From contig PYIZ01000010.1 of the NCBI GenBank assembly GCA_003635265.1, positions 85,087-149,086 of the forward strand: 64,000 bases of DNA, given 5' to 3'. Shown piece by piece: positions 26,376 to 36,337 of this stretch. The notes under the pieces are model-generated. The model was given only the letters and a program-made list of their open reading frames with translations. It searched no databases and was not told the origin of the DNA. The translations under genes were made by a program, and so were the position numbers. The DNA comes from Candidatus Poribacteria bacterium. GTDB lineage: Bacteria > Poribacteria > WGA-4E > PCPOR2b. Within the stretch, counting starts at the first letter, position 1. Every line of letters starts with the position of its first letter.

Positions 26376-27977
26376 TCAGGGGGACCAGTTTTCAGCCAAT
26401 CGTCGCGCAATGCGGTCAGCCATGGCACCAATTGTCAACATTGGTGGAACGCCAATTGAGGTCGGGAACAGGCTCGCATCGACCACAAACAATCCTTTGA
26501 CAGCGTGTGCCTCTCCATAGGAATCTACGACAGCATTGCGCGGATTGCTCCCCATCCTTAGTGTTCCTTGTGGATGGCTAGACGCGATTAGAATATCGTT
26601 CTCAACAACCCCACGCTGACGAATCATCTCAAGGTCGCTCTCCCGCTTGATAACGAGTCGCTGCGTGTAGGGAAGTGTAATCTCCTTTGCACCAGCAGCG
26701 AAAAGCAGTTGGGCACCGTGTATCAATCCTTCGATTAGAGATGCCCGGTCAGCGCGATTGAGCCGATAGCGAATCACCGGGCTTCCCTCCCGATTCACCG
26801 TCACCCGGCCTGAAGAACGGTCGTGGAGCAACACAAGCAGCCCAACAATATTGCGGTAAGAACGCATTAAATTCCTGTGTACTCTGCCGAAGGAGGGCAA
26901 GCTAGCTGCCACTAGTGCCATTGGTCCGAAGGCGGGCATGAGGAGATAGCCACTTTCCGGGTTACGCGCCAGATCCAGAAAATGATCGACGTAAAAACTT
27001 TGTGGAATCCCCTGATAGGCATCAACTTCCTCATCGAAGAGACCCCCTACAAAGATAGCGGGATGGAGGTGCAAATTATGTCCCACCTGCTTCCCCGGAT
27101 TGGGAAGGTGGCTGTTCAACCAAAGTTGAGGCGAGTTGACTGCCCCCGCTGCTAGAACCACCGCGCTGCTGCGGACCGTGAGCCGGTAGATTTTATGCCT
27201 ACGCTTACTCCCTGAATTGTCCGGACTATCCACTTTCGAGTTAGCCTGTCTAGGCATGCACATATCAACAGATAGGAACCGAGCGGTGACTCCGACCACG
27301 CGCCCGTTTTCCATAACAATGCCTTCGGCGAGACAATCGGTGTAGAGGCGTGCCCCTGCTGCTAGTGCTCGAGGAATGTAACTGACCGCCATGCTCTGCT
27401 TCCCAATTCCCGGCTGCGAAGCAGGACACCCAAGCAGACAGTCTGCCGAACAATCGGGACAGGGACCACGATTGTGTCGTTGTATCGTGCCACGCCAACC
27501 CATGGCTTGGCACCCACGCTGAATGATTCGGTTGAGCCTGTTGACCTGCTCTTCCCCAATCTGCTTCACCCCTAAGGTCGCTTCCACCCGATCAAGGCAG
27601 GGACTGAGATCGCTCGGCGACAGATTTTGAATCCCAAACTCCGATTCCCATCTCTTCAAAATCGGGTCGGGAGGACGCACTGCATAACACAGATTATGGA
27701 CGGTAGAGCCACCGATACCTCGTCCTTGAGAGATTAACACCGATCCATCGTGCGTAGCACGTATGCCACCATCCCAAAACAGACGAAGCAACATCTCTGG
27801 TGTATGCCGACTAAATGTCGCTGGATCGTGATTTTCACCCGCCTCCAATACAACCACCGAGAGCCCGGCTTGAGCGAGTTCATTGGCAGCCACAGCACCG
27901 CCTGCCCCTGATCCGACGATACAGACATCAACTGTTTCGCGGAGATCCTCCGTCACGTCACGACCCCGAGTAATCAT
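26376..27977 (-). CDS. GMC family oxidoreductase, FAD-dependent
   Basis: 533-aa FAD enzyme oxidising an alcohol or sugar hydroxyl. The FAD loop is VCIVGSGAGGAVAANELAQAG with VVLEAG. GRGIGGSTVHNLCYAV is the second GMC signature. The C-terminal active-site part is IASSHPQGTLRMG and LFVVDASLFPTSIGVPPMLTI. A Cys-rich insertion (CPDCSADCLLGCP) is present, as in membrane-bound gluconate-type dehydrogenases. Its ATG overlaps the stop of the small-subunit gene upstream (ATGA), so they are translationally coupled. Confidence 0.9.
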   Translation of the reverse strand: MITRGRDVTEDLRETVDVCIVGSGAGGAVAANELAQAGLSVVVLEAGENHDPATFSRHTPEMLLRLFWDGGIRATHDGSVLISQGRGIGGSTVHNLCYAVRPPDPILKRWESEFGIQNLSPSDLSPCLDRVEATLGVKQIGEEQVNRLNRIIQRGCQAMGWRGTIQRHNRGPCPDCSADCLLGCPASQPGIGKQSMAVSYIPRALAAGARLYTDCLAEGIVMENGRVVGVTARFLSVDMCMPRQANSKVDSPDNSGSKRRHKIYRLTVRSSAVVLAAGAVNSPQLWLNSHLPNPGKQVGHNLHLHPAIFVGGLFDEEVDAYQGIPQSFYVDHFLDLARNPESGYLLMPAFGPMALVAASLPSFGRVHRNLMRSYRNIVGLLVLLHDRSSGRVTVNREGSPVIRYRLNRADRASLIEGLIHGAQLLFAAGAKEITLPYTQRLVIKRESDLEMIRQRGVVENDILIASSHPQGTLRMGSNPRNAVVDSYGEAHAVKGLFVVDASLFPTSIGVPPMLTIGAMADRIARRLAENWSP

Positions 27978-28369
27978 CTTCCCTCCGGTTCGCTAGTTGA
28001 GGTTTGGTAGATGTCGGTAGAGGATTGACTATAATAGCCAAGAAATGTTAAATCTCGCAAGCCTCGAAAGAGTCGTCGGCGTATCGCAAACCGACTTTCC
28101 GCCCAAGATTCGATATAGATTTCGGCATCACGCGGAGAGAGACGGGTAAAGGGACGCAGCTTTCCGGCAAACAAAATTGGGCACCATTGAAACAGATGAA
28201 GTGCTCGGCGGAGTTGCACTCGCAAGTTTAATGGTAGCTCGGCAACGAAGGCATCGATAATCGTCACTGGGGGCGCGTGCTCTACATTAGGAAAATCTGT
28301 CCCTACCATGCGTTCGGTCAGAACTGTCAGAATCTCTGCTTCTTTCGGACTGAAGAATTGCAATGGCAT
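27974..28369 (-). CDS. Gluconate 2-dehydrogenase subunit 3-like protein
   Basis: 131-aa small subunit typical for two-part GMC dehydrogenases. It begins FFSPKEAEILTVLTERMVG, continues VTIIDAFVAELPLNLRVQLRRAL and ends in the LRDLTFLGYYSQS segment, all family features. The usual Tat signal is missing, so the complex is probably cytoplasmic unless the start lies elsewhere. It overlaps the GMC gene by four bases. Confidence 0.8.
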   Translation of the reverse strand: MPLQFFSPKEAEILTVLTERMVGTDFPNVEHAPPVTIIDAFVAELPLNLRVQLRRALHLFQWCPILFAGKLRPFTRLSPRDAEIYIESWAESRFAIRRRLFRGLRDLTFLGYYSQSSTDIYQTSTSEPEGR

Positions 28370-28533
28370 GTCGAGCGTAGCAAAATACCGATTTATCGGG
28401 ATAATTTGGTTGTAGTGGTCATGCTCTTGGCTGGCAGCGCAGCTATCTTCAAAGTGGTGGGCAGCTGCACTTTGGACTACAACTCAAGAAACTAACCTGC
28501 TAGATCTAGGGGCGTTGTCCCTTTTATGCATAA

Positions 28534-29190
28534 TCACTCTTCAACATTTCTACCATCTTCGATTCGTATCACACGCTTTCCGAGTTGCTGGACGAGCGAG
28601 AGATCGTGGGTCGCAACCATCACTGTTGTGCCACGGAAATTGAAGCTCTCAAAGAGATGCATAATTTCAAGCGACAGTTTCGGATCCAAATTACCTGTCG
28701 GCTCGTCAGCAAGGAGAACTACTGGATCGTTCGCCATCGCTCTAGCGATAGCGACGCGTTGCTGCTCCCCGCCCGAAATATCTTCAGGCAGCGCGTCCTT
28801 CCGGTGAACCAAACTCATCTGATGAAGGAGCTGGTCGACCTGCTGGCGAATCTGAGGTCGCTTGGCACCCGTCACTTTCATGGCAAGCGCGATGTTTTCC
28901 TGAACCGTTTTATTCGGCAGCAGCTTAAAATCCTGAAAGATAACACCCATTCTTCGGCGCAGATAGGGTATTTGCGACCGAGAAATTTGGGACAGGTTCT
29001 GACCCGCAAGGACAATGTGTCCTGAAGTGGGGGCTAGCTCCCGGTACAAGAGTCGGAGAATAGTTGTTTTTCCTGCTCCACTCGTACCAACGAGAAACAC
29101 AAACTCCCCTTTTTTTACCTCAAAGTTGATTTCATGGAGGACTTCAATGTCCTCCTTATAAGCCATTGAGACGTTGTAAACCTGAATCAT
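28534..29190 (-). CDS. ftsE: Cell division ABC ATPase FtsE
   Basis: 218-aa ABC ATPase. Walker A GTSGAGKTT, Q-loop VIFQDFKLLPNKTVQENIA (the DFxLL after Q is typical of FtsE), signature DISGGEQQRVAIARA, Walker B VVLLADEPTGNLD and switch ATHDLSLV. FtsE normally works with the membrane protein FtsX to control peptidoglycan hydrolases at the septum, and ftsX usually follows directly. Here the next 160 bases hold no ftsX and the following gene is the GMC small subunit, so ftsX must be elsewhere, or this is a related ABC ATPase. Confidence 0.85.
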   Translation of the reverse strand: MIQVYNVSMAYKEDIEVLHEINFEVKKGEFVFLVGTSGAGKTTILRLLYRELAPTSGHIVLAGQNLSQISRSQIPYLRRRMGVIFQDFKLLPNKTVQENIALAMKVTGAKRPQIRQQVDQLLHQMSLVHRKDALPEDISGGEQQRVAIARAMANDPVVLLADEPTGNLDPKLSLEIMHLFESFNFRGTTVMVATHDLSLVQQLGKRVIRIEDGRNVEE

Positions 29191-29252
29191 TTCGATCTGA
29201 CCAATCCTCTAAGTTGTTGAGTTCGATTGACCCAAGGATATCTTTTAATACT

Positions 29253-31532
29253 TTAGTTGCTTAAGGTGTGTGTGTAACCACACCCTTTATCATTGCAGGC
29301 GAGATAATGCCCCTTTGTTTTCGTCGTCTTTTCGACGAGGAATGGTGCTTCGCACTCCGGACATTCCTTGTTCACCGGCCTATCCCACGCAACGAAGTTA
29401 CATTTTGGATAGTTGCTACAACCGTAAAAGACCTTACCGCGTTTACTGCGCCGCTCACCTATATAACCGTCGCAACTAGTCTCAGGACAATCGACGCCGA
29501 TGCTGATCGGCTTTGCATTTCTGCACTGCGGATACGCCGTACACGCGAGGAATTTCCCACCGGCGCGACTGATCTTAATCACCATTGGGCTGCCACATTT
29601 ATCGCACGTTTCATCCGTCGGTTCCTCTTCCGAAGATGACGGTGCATCGTCCTCTCCTAAACGTTTGATGTTACGACACTCCGGGAAATTTGAACAACCG
29701 AGAAAACGACCGTATCTCCCCCACTTGATGACCATTTTGCTGTTGCACTTGTCGCACACCTCATCAGACTCTTCCTCCATATCCTTGCGCGCTTCATTCA
29801 TCACAGCTGGCGCTGCCTCTAGGGCATGATTGAACGGCCCGTAAAACGCACTTAGAACACCGACCCAGTCCGATTTTCCCTCCGCAATCTCATCGAGTTG
29901 ATCTTCCATCTTTGCCGTAAATTGCGTGTCGAGGATATCAGGGAATCCTTTAATCAACAGCTGATTGACCAATTTACCAACATCCGTCGGGTGAAAACTC
30001 CGATCCTCCTTGAGTACGTACTCCCGATCTTGAATTGTCGAGATAATGCTCGCATAAGTGCTCGGACGACCGATTCCCTTCTCCTCTAAGGCTTTAACGA
30101 GAGTCGCTTCCGTATACCGAGGCGGTGGCTGCGTATAGTGCTGTTTTGGAGTCAAATTACGCAGGTCAAGCTGCTCACCAATTTCCAGCGCAGGTAGGAT
30201 TGCATCGGATTCGTCATCGTTATTGGATTCCGCATTACTAGCGTCGCGCCCCTCTAGATAGAGTTTCATGAATCCATCAAATTTGAGAATTGATCCGGTA
30301 GCGCGGAACAGATATTCCCCGGCGGAAATATCGATCGTCGTCACATCCAAAATAGCAGGGTTCATCTGACTCGCGACGAACCGTTTCCAAATCAAATCAT
30401 ACAGTCGATACTGTTCAGGAGAAAGATAGGGCTTCAGCGATTGAGGCGTCCGTTCGACCGAAGTGGGACGAATCGCTTCGTGTGCATCCTGCGCTCCACC
30501 CTTGCTTCTGTAACGCACAGCGTTCTTCGGAAGATAGTCCGACCCGTAAGTTTTTTGGATGTATCCCCGTGCTTCTTCCAGCGCCTCCTCCGCAATGCGA
30601 GTTGAATCAGTCCGCATGTAAGTAATTAAGCCAACAGCCCCCTCGGTCCCAACATTCAATCCTTCATAAAGCTGTTGAGCAACCGCCATCGTGCGTTTGG
30701 CGGTGAACCGGAGTTTGCGCGCTGCTTCCTGCTGTAACGTACTCGTGATGAACGAAGGAACAGGTCTCCGTTTACGTTCCTGTTTCTTGATGTCCTTGAC
30801 AATAAACGGCTTCGTCTTCGCATCTTCGACGATTGCTTCTGCACGCGCCTCATCAATGGGGAAGCCGTAGGTGCTGATCGTCCCCTTCTCCGATCCGATC
30901 CGAAGTAACTTGGCATTAAACGGTGGAGGGATTTTTCCTGCCAGATTCGCGGTAATTGTCCAATACTCTTGGGGGACAAAGGCTTCGATCTCCGCTTCCC
31001 GCTCACAGATAAGTCGAACCGCAACAGATTGTACCCGTCCGGCACTTAACCCCGGTTTCACATTACGCCAGAGGATCGGACTGATTTGATAACCGACCAA
31101 GCGATCCAAAACACGCCGAGCCTGTTGGGAATCGACGAGGTGCTGATCAATCTCACCGGGGTGTTCCATCGCTGCTCGGATTGCACCTTCCGTAATCTCG
31201 TTATAGGTCACCCGGTAGATTGGCTTTTTCGCGTTTTTCAACGTCTCTGCAATATGCCAGCAGATTGCCTCGCCTTCCCGATCCGGGTCAGCAGCCAGAT
31301 AGATCGCATCAGTCTTCTTTGCCTCAGCCTGAATTTTTTTGATTACTTCCCCTTTGCCTCTGATGGTGATATATTCTGGGGAAAATCCGTTTTCAACATC
31401 CACACCCAGCTTTTTAGCGGGTAAATCACGTATGTGCCCCACTGAGGAACGCACAATATAATTTCGACCAAGTAACTTGTTGATTGTCTTCGCTTTCGCG
31501 GGAGACTCAACGACAACCAATGATTTAGGCAT
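29253..31532 (-). CDS. topA: DNA topoisomerase I
   Basis: Type IA topoisomerase that relaxes negative supercoils, 759 aa. The TOPRIM domain starts LVVVESPAKAKTINKLLG with the acidic DPDREGEAICWH. The active tyrosine is in GLITYMRTDSTR. After about residue 590 there are four C4 zinc ribbons: CDKC..CSNFPEC, CDKC..CTAYPQC, CPETSC..CSNYPKC and CPEC..CNDKGC. It is complete and normal. Confidence 0.96.
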   Translation of the reverse strand: MPKSLVVVESPAKAKTINKLLGRNYIVRSSVGHIRDLPAKKLGVDVENGFSPEYITIRGKGEVIKKIQAEAKKTDAIYLAADPDREGEAICWHIAETLKNAKKPIYRVTYNEITEGAIRAAMEHPGEIDQHLVDSQQARRVLDRLVGYQISPILWRNVKPGLSAGRVQSVAVRLICEREAEIEAFVPQEYWTITANLAGKIPPPFNAKLLRIGSEKGTISTYGFPIDEARAEAIVEDAKTKPFIVKDIKKQERKRRPVPSFITSTLQQEAARKLRFTAKRTMAVAQQLYEGLNVGTEGAVGLITYMRTDSTRIAEEALEEARGYIQKTYGSDYLPKNAVRYRSKGGAQDAHEAIRPTSVERTPQSLKPYLSPEQYRLYDLIWKRFVASQMNPAILDVTTIDISAGEYLFRATGSILKFDGFMKLYLEGRDASNAESNNDDESDAILPALEIGEQLDLRNLTPKQHYTQPPPRYTEATLVKALEEKGIGRPSTYASIISTIQDREYVLKEDRSFHPTDVGKLVNQLLIKGFPDILDTQFTAKMEDQLDEIAEGKSDWVGVLSAFYGPFNHALEAAPAVMNEARKDMEEESDEVCDKCNSKMVIKWGRYGRFLGCSNFPECRNIKRLGEDDAPSSSEEEPTDETCDKCGSPMVIKISRAGGKFLACTAYPQCRNAKPISIGVDCPETSCDGYIGERRSKRGKVFYGCSNYPKCNFVAWDRPVNKECPECEAPFLVEKTTKTKGHYLACNDKGCGYTHTLSN

Positions 31533-31811
31533 TATAAATGCTCCAGATAATAGTAGTATAAGTAAAGCGAATTAAGTCGTTGCATATCTTTTCTTTTTTA
31601 TAAGCCCCGTGATTCATAAGAATAATGCTTAACGAGTAATAGGTAGAGGATTATCCACACAACTAACGTCATTCCCTAGACGTTTTTTTACGCATTACGC
31701 ATTATTTTTATAAGAGCGGGAAGAACAAAGGGGTCCGTAGCAACTCATTAGTAAGGTTCATTGTAGTATTACGCCATGTATAAAATACCAGTTTCCCGAT
31801 TGTTACACACG
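31533..31811. other. Intergenic region with a single DnaA-box-like 9-mer
   Basis: 279 bases upstream of topA and downstream of the minus-strand MFS gene. It is AT-rich and has one perfect TTATCCACA at 31651-31659 and a stretch of ACGCATTACGCATT-like direct repeats near 31690-31705. No open frame or hairpin of note is seen. It should hold the topA promoter on the minus strand. Confidence 0.4.
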
Positions 31812-32981
31812 CTAATCTGCAGCCGCTTCCGGTTCCGCACTGGTGAGCAACGGTTCAGTCTTCATCCACTGCGTGACGATTAGCGTGATAAACGCGATAA
31901 CCCCCCCACTGAGAAAGATGATTTCATAACCGAGTTTCATCCATATCAATCCTCCGACCAACGGAGCACCCACCGCTGCGATGTGGTTCATGGTAACCCC
32001 CATCGCCAGCGTTGGTTTGAGGTCGCTTTTCGGTGCAATCTTGTTCAGGTAGGTCGTCATCGCGATCCCACCCACAAACAGAAAATTATCAAGGCAATAA
32101 AGAACATATAAATGATTCGGGTTTTTCAGCAGCGCATAGCCAACGAATATAAAAGTTAAGCCGACGTAGCTTGCGGTCAACATAATCCGCTCACCCAGCT
32201 TGTCCACAAGCCAACCCATCAACGGTGAACAGAGAAACACCACGAGCTGGTTGATCAGGATAAGCGTGATAATGATGCCTCGATTGGTGCCGTACACCTT
32301 TACGAGGGCGAAAACCGCAAAGGTGATAAAAATTTGCCTGCGACAGCCTTGTAGAAAGGATAGAAGGTAGTAAAGCCAGTAGCGTTTTCTTAGCACAAAG
32401 CGGGGTTCGTGCTCGGTCTGAAGCTCGCGTGACGCGAACATTAACGCAACACCACCGATAGCAACTGCCGCACCACCAATTTGGAACAACCCGCCAAATT
32501 CTAACACATCCACAGCCAATTTGCACAAGACAATTGCAGCTAACATCGATAGACTCTCGACGCTTCTCAAGCTACCAAGCCACTTTCCTTTCTCCTCCCC
32601 TTCCGAATAGAAGAGTGACATCGTTCCCTGCAACGGCAGCCATGCGTGAAACCCGATACTCCATACAAACGAATAGATGAGGACCGCTGAAAAACTGTCT
32701 GCTTGGGAGTACAGTGCTAAACCCAACCCCATCACGATAAGGGAAATCCCACCAAGCAACGGCGGTGACAAGAGAATTGTAACCGCAATAAAGAGCGCGT
32801 TAAGAAAACCGGGGACTTCGCGCAACGCTTCCATGTAACCCAATTGATGGGCTTCAATGCCGATTCGTTCAACGATGAAATTATGGAAAAGCGAGAATTG
32901 AACGCCGAAAAAAATGCCAGATCCGAAGACAGCTACTGCCAATAATCGAAAATTACGATTCCAAGATAGCCAAGGTAGCAT
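31812..32981 (-). CDS. MFS transporter
   Basis: 389-aa protein with about 12 hydrophobic helices and the helix 8-9 loop MGWLVDKLGERIML, an MFS feature. The central loop is basic (LQTEHEPRFVLRKRYWLYYLL). No close specific family is recognised; the second half resembles UMF1/melibiose-like carriers loosely. It stands alone between topA and the Na+/solute symporter genes. Confidence 0.75.
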   Translation of the reverse strand: MLPWLSWNRNFRLLAVAVFGSGIFFGVQFSLFHNFIVERIGIEAHQLGYMEALREVPGFLNALFIAVTILLSPPLLGGISLIVMGLGLALYSQADSFSAVLIYSFVWSIGFHAWLPLQGTMSLFYSEGEEKGKWLGSLRSVESLSMLAAIVLCKLAVDVLEFGGLFQIGGAAVAIGGVALMFASRELQTEHEPRFVLRKRYWLYYLLSFLQGCRRQIFITFAVFALVKVYGTNRGIIITLILINQLVVFLCSPLMGWLVDKLGERIMLTASYVGLTFIFVGYALLKNPNHLYVLYCLDNFLFVGGIAMTTYLNKIAPKSDLKPTLAMGVTMNHIAAVGAPLVGGLIWMKLGYEIIFLSGGVIAFITLIVTQWMKTEPLLTSAEPEAAAD

Positions 32982-33082
32982 AAATCTCCTTATCGAAACT
33001 ATTGTAATCCTCGGATCCCAGCCTCCACGAAATCCTGATGTGTTGGCGAGCGCGGCTCAGATTATTCATGAGAAAACGTCAA

Positions 33083-34789
33083 TCAAACAGATAATTCATG
33101 GGGCGGTCCTGCATCTTGAGGGCTGCGGATATTGTCAACAAGCTCTTGAACTTCAGCCGGTGGCGGTGCCGTGAGTAAAGAGACGGGAACCGACACTAAA
33201 AGGTTGAGTACCATGCCAAGCGTTCCGATCCCTTCGGGGGATATGCCAAACAACCAGTGCGCTGGCACGTTCAATTCAGGACTAATGAACTTGAAGAAAA
33301 TGATATAGCCGGCTGTGAAGGTGATACCAACAATCATCCCACTGATTGCGCCGATGTTATTCATCCGTTTCCAAAAAATACCCATAATGATTGCCGGGAA
33401 GAACGACGCAGCAGCCAATCCAAATGCAAATGCGACCACCTGTCCAACGAAGCCGGGCGGATTGATTCCGAAATAGCCCGCAATGCAGACGGCAATCCCC
33501 GCCGCAATCCTTGCGGCGAGTAACTCACCTTTCTCACTAATCTCTTGTACTAGCTCCCGCTTCAATAAATCGTGGGCAATCGAAGTTGAAATTACTAGTA
33601 ACAAGCCCGCCGCCGTTGAAAGTGCAGCCGCCAATCCACCCGCGGCGACCAACCCCACAACCCAATTCGGCAGCTTGGCGATTTCAGGGTTCGCAAGCAC
33701 CATGATGTCACGATCGATGGTCAACTCGTTTGCGACGTCCGAGTGAGCACCTCGATACTGGATACTACCGTCCCCGTTTTTGTCATCAAATTTGATAAGT
33801 CCCGTCGTTTCCCAGTTCTTGAACCAGCCCGGCACTTCCGTGTATTTTGTATCTGAAACTGTATTCAAAAGGTTCGTTCGGGCGAATGCTGCCACCGCAG
33901 GGGCGGTTGTATAAAGAATAGCAATAAAGAATAACGCCCAGCCCGCGGAGCTCCGCGCTGCAGAAACCCTCGGCACAGTGTAGAAACGCACAATGACATG
34001 TGGCAGACCAGCGGTGCCAACCATAAGCGCCGCCGTAATACAGAACACATCAACTGTCGCTTTACGTCCATCGGTGTATGCGTCGAAACCGAGTTCTTGA
34101 CTTAATCCATTGAGTCTGTCAAGCAAGAATTCCCCGGACCCGTCTGCCAATACTCCACCAAAACCGAGCTGCGGGATAATGTTACCTGTCATCAATAGCG
34201 ATATGAAAATTGCAGGCACAAGGAAAGCGAAGATGAGGACACAATATTGTGCGACCTGCGTATAGGTTATCCCCTTCATTCCGCCGAGAACGGCGTAAAA
34301 AAACACGATGCCCATGCCGATCAGCACGCCCAAGGTGATGTCCACGTTTAGGAATCTCGAAAAGACGATGCCCACACCACGCATCTGCCCCGCGACATAC
34401 GTGAAGGAGACAAAAATCGCACAGATGACCGCAACGATACGCGCTGTCCGTGAGTAGTATCGGTCACCGACAAAATCAGGCACAGTGTACTTGCCGAACT
34501 TTCGCAGATACGGAGCTAACAATAACGCGAGCAATACATAGCCACCCGTCCAACCCATGAGATAGACCGAGCCGTCTCGTCCCATGAACGAAATGAGACC
34601 AGCCATCGAAATAAACGATGCGGCACTCATCCAATCGGCTGCTGTCGCCATACCGTTGACAACCGGAGGCACACCAGCACCTGCAATATAGAATTCCCCC
34701 GTTGAGCTCGCCCTCGACCAGATCGCTACGCCAATATAAATTGCGAAGGATAAGCCTACCATTACAAATGTCCACGCCTGTACGCTCAT
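33083..34789 (-). CDS. Sodium:solute symporter, large subunit (VC_2705/ActP-like)
   Basis: 568-aa SSS family carrier with about 13 helices. Seen: FYIAGAGVPPVVNGMATAADWMSAASF, the sodium-site GGMKGITYTQVAQY, and AAALSTAAGLLLVISTSIAHDL. A hydrophilic loop with FDDKNGDGSIQYRG, an EF-hand-like sequence, precedes ELTIDRDIMVLANPEIA, as usual in the VC_2705 subgroup. By family it probably takes up acetate, lactate or another small carboxylate with Na+. It is coupled (ATGA overlap) to the small subunit upstream. Confidence 0.9.
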   Translation of the reverse strand: MSVQAWTFVMVGLSFAIYIGVAIWSRASSTGEFYIAGAGVPPVVNGMATAADWMSAASFISMAGLISFMGRDGSVYLMGWTGGYVLLALLLAPYLRKFGKYTVPDFVGDRYYSRTARIVAVICAIFVSFTYVAGQMRGVGIVFSRFLNVDITLGVLIGMGIVFFYAVLGGMKGITYTQVAQYCVLIFAFLVPAIFISLLMTGNIIPQLGFGGVLADGSGEFLLDRLNGLSQELGFDAYTDGRKATVDVFCITAALMVGTAGLPHVIVRFYTVPRVSAARSSAGWALFFIAILYTTAPAVAAFARTNLLNTVSDTKYTEVPGWFKNWETTGLIKFDDKNGDGSIQYRGAHSDVANELTIDRDIMVLANPEIAKLPNWVVGLVAAGGLAAALSTAAGLLLVISTSIAHDLLKRELVQEISEKGELLAARIAAGIAVCIAGYFGINPPGFVGQVVAFAFGLAAASFFPAIIMGIFWKRMNNIGAISGMIVGITFTAGYIIFFKFISPELNVPAHWLFGISPEGIGTLGMVLNLLVSVPVSLLTAPPPAEVQELVDNIRSPQDAGPPHELSV

Positions 34790-35058
34790 TCCTCCTCCTG
34801 TCTATCGGACGCACCGTGCTGCTTGTCAAGGCGGTTCATCAGGCACACATAGATGAAAATTAACACAACAAAAACATAGATTGACCCTTGTTGTGCAAAC
34901 CAAAAACCGAGACGAAAACCACCAATTTTAATCTTGTCAAGATGGTTGACAAACAGGATAGCGCAACCGTAAGAGACGATAAACCATACCGCTAATAAAA
35001 TCCCAAGGTATTGCAGGTTCTTTTTCCAATACGCACGGTTTTTATCGTTTCCTGTCAT
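34786..35058 (-). CDS. DUF4212 small subunit of the sodium:solute symporter
   Basis: 90-aa protein with two membrane helices (YLGILLAVWFIVSYGCAILF and GSIYVFVVLIFIYVCLMNRL) and the DUF4212 marks YWKKNLQYL and GFRLGFWFAQQGS. GAGGGAGGAAAAT precedes ATG 35058, which fixes the start inside a longer open frame. Such proteins always accompany the large symporter subunit and are thought to aid its assembly. Confidence 0.88.
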   Translation of the reverse strand: MTGNDKNRAYWKKNLQYLGILLAVWFIVSYGCAILFVNHLDKIKIGGFRLGFWFAQQGSIYVFVVLIFIYVCLMNRLDKQHGASDRQEEE

Positions 35059-35172
35059 ATTTTCCTCCCTCGCTTTGGGTTCTCGTGGTAAACACCGAGA
35101 TAAACGGCTCCAAATTGGCACAGATTTTAACAAATAGATATAGCTTTGTCAACTAAAAGGTGACTTCAAAGA

Positions 35173-35193
35173 CCTTGCCCCCTTGTGGCAAGG
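35173..35193 (-). terminator. Hairpin after the YgfZ/GcvT-like gene
   Basis: CCTTGCC and GGCAAGG form a perfect 7-bp stem around seven bases, 34 bases past the stop of the gene ending at 35227, followed on the minus strand by TCTTTG. The T-tract is weak, so termination is only probable. Confidence 0.4.
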
Positions 35194-35226
35194 CACCTCC
35201 GACGTGAAATCTGTCGAGTCTCTAAA

Positions 35227-36318
35227 TCATGCCTCACGTTGATAAAAGGGCAATAATTGAACCGTTGCGCCCACTCGACTGTCCGCCGTTTGGACCTCTA
35301 CTCGACTACCTTCATCTGTAAATGCAACTCGGATAAACCCCAACCCAATCGTCTTTCCAAGCGTGGGTGAAACAACTGCGCTAGTGATCCAACCTATCTC
35401 CTTATCCTCAGCAAAGAGGCGATCGCCGACTTGGGGTGGGATATCGCTCGCTATTTCAAATCCGCGTAGGAGGCGGTTAGGGTGCCCTCGATACTTCATG
35501 CGCGCGACAATTTCCTGACCGATATAGCAGCCTTTCTCGAAACTAATCGCCCGTTCTAACTCCGCTTCCCCTGGGAACACTGAATCCCCTAGTTCTGCTC
35601 CATATCGAGGAATACCTGCCTCAATCCGGAGGGAGTTCAAGGAGGTTAGGCCTACAGGGGCTGCACCGAATGCTCGTCCTTTTGTCAGGAGGGTATCCCA
35701 TAACGACTCTATAGATTCAGTTGGCGTGTACAGATTGTAGCCAACTTCGCCGGTTTCATTGGCACGGACACAAACGATGCGTCGGCCATCAATTTCACCA
35801 ACAAAGCTGTGATATTCCGGGAGATCTCCGACATCAAATCCATAGACCGTCTGAAGCAATTCAGCGGCTGCTGGACCGTGGACGCCAACAGCACCGGTGC
35901 GCTCCGTGAAGTCTTCGATGGTCACATCGTCGGCAATCAGGTATTTGTCTAGCTCCTGATAGAGGCTCAATGTCGTTTCGGCGTTGGTCTCGATACCGAT
36001 AGAATCCTCGAAAACGTATACATTCATGTCGGCGATAATCTTCCCACGATTGGTCAGGATGGTTGCGTAGTTCCCTTCTCCAACCGAAAGTCCCTCGACA
36101 TCGTTAGAAATAATGCGATGGAGGTATGCTGCTCGGTCGCTGCCCGTAAGACGGAGCCTCCCACGATGGGAGAGGTCCACGATACCAACACCCTGTCTTA
36201 CCGTACGGTGTTCTTCGGTGGTATCAGTAAAATGTGCAACTAGTCGCCAATCTTCATAGTTTTCCGTAAACGTTGCCCCAAGTGTATGATGCGTCTCGTA
36301 AAGTGGTGTTCTTTTCAT
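35227..36318 (-). CDS. YgfZ/GcvT-like folate-binding protein
   Basis: 363-aa protein of the GcvT superfamily. The N-terminal half has GIVDLSHRGRLRLTGSDRAAYLHRIISND, the C-terminal half the motif KGCYIGQEIVARMKYRG, the YgfZ signature, where the cysteine is needed for Fe-S repair; PPQVGD and LGKTIGLGFIR are in the C-terminal barrel. GcvT proper lacks KGCYxGQE, so YgfZ-like is preferred; true YgfZ is often shorter. ATG 36318 was chosen because AGGAGG ends nine bases before it, whereas ATG 36327 abuts the same site. Confidence 0.82.
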   Translation of the reverse strand: MKRTPLYETHHTLGATFTENYEDWRLVAHFTDTTEEHRTVRQGVGIVDLSHRGRLRLTGSDRAAYLHRIISNDVEGLSVGEGNYATILTNRGKIIADMNVYVFEDSIGIETNAETTLSLYQELDKYLIADDVTIEDFTERTGAVGVHGPAAAELLQTVYGFDVGDLPEYHSFVGEIDGRRIVCVRANETGEVGYNLYTPTESIESLWDTLLTKGRAFGAAPVGLTSLNSLRIEAGIPRYGAELGDSVFPGEAELERAISFEKGCYIGQEIVARMKYRGHPNRLLRGFEIASDIPPQVGDRLFAEDKEIGWITSAVVSPTLGKTIGLGFIRVAFTDEGSRVEVQTADSRVGATVQLLPFYQREA

Positions 36319-36337
36319 CGGCTGCATCCTCCTTTCA

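Noticed and set aside
28277..28495. 72-codon plus-strand frame over the start of the GMC small subunit
   Set aside because: Antisense overlap with a recognisable gene and no ribosome binding site.
31651..31659. Perfect DnaA box TTATCCACA upstream of topA
   Set aside because: Only one box, no cluster, no dnaA or dnaN nearby; not an origin on this evidence.
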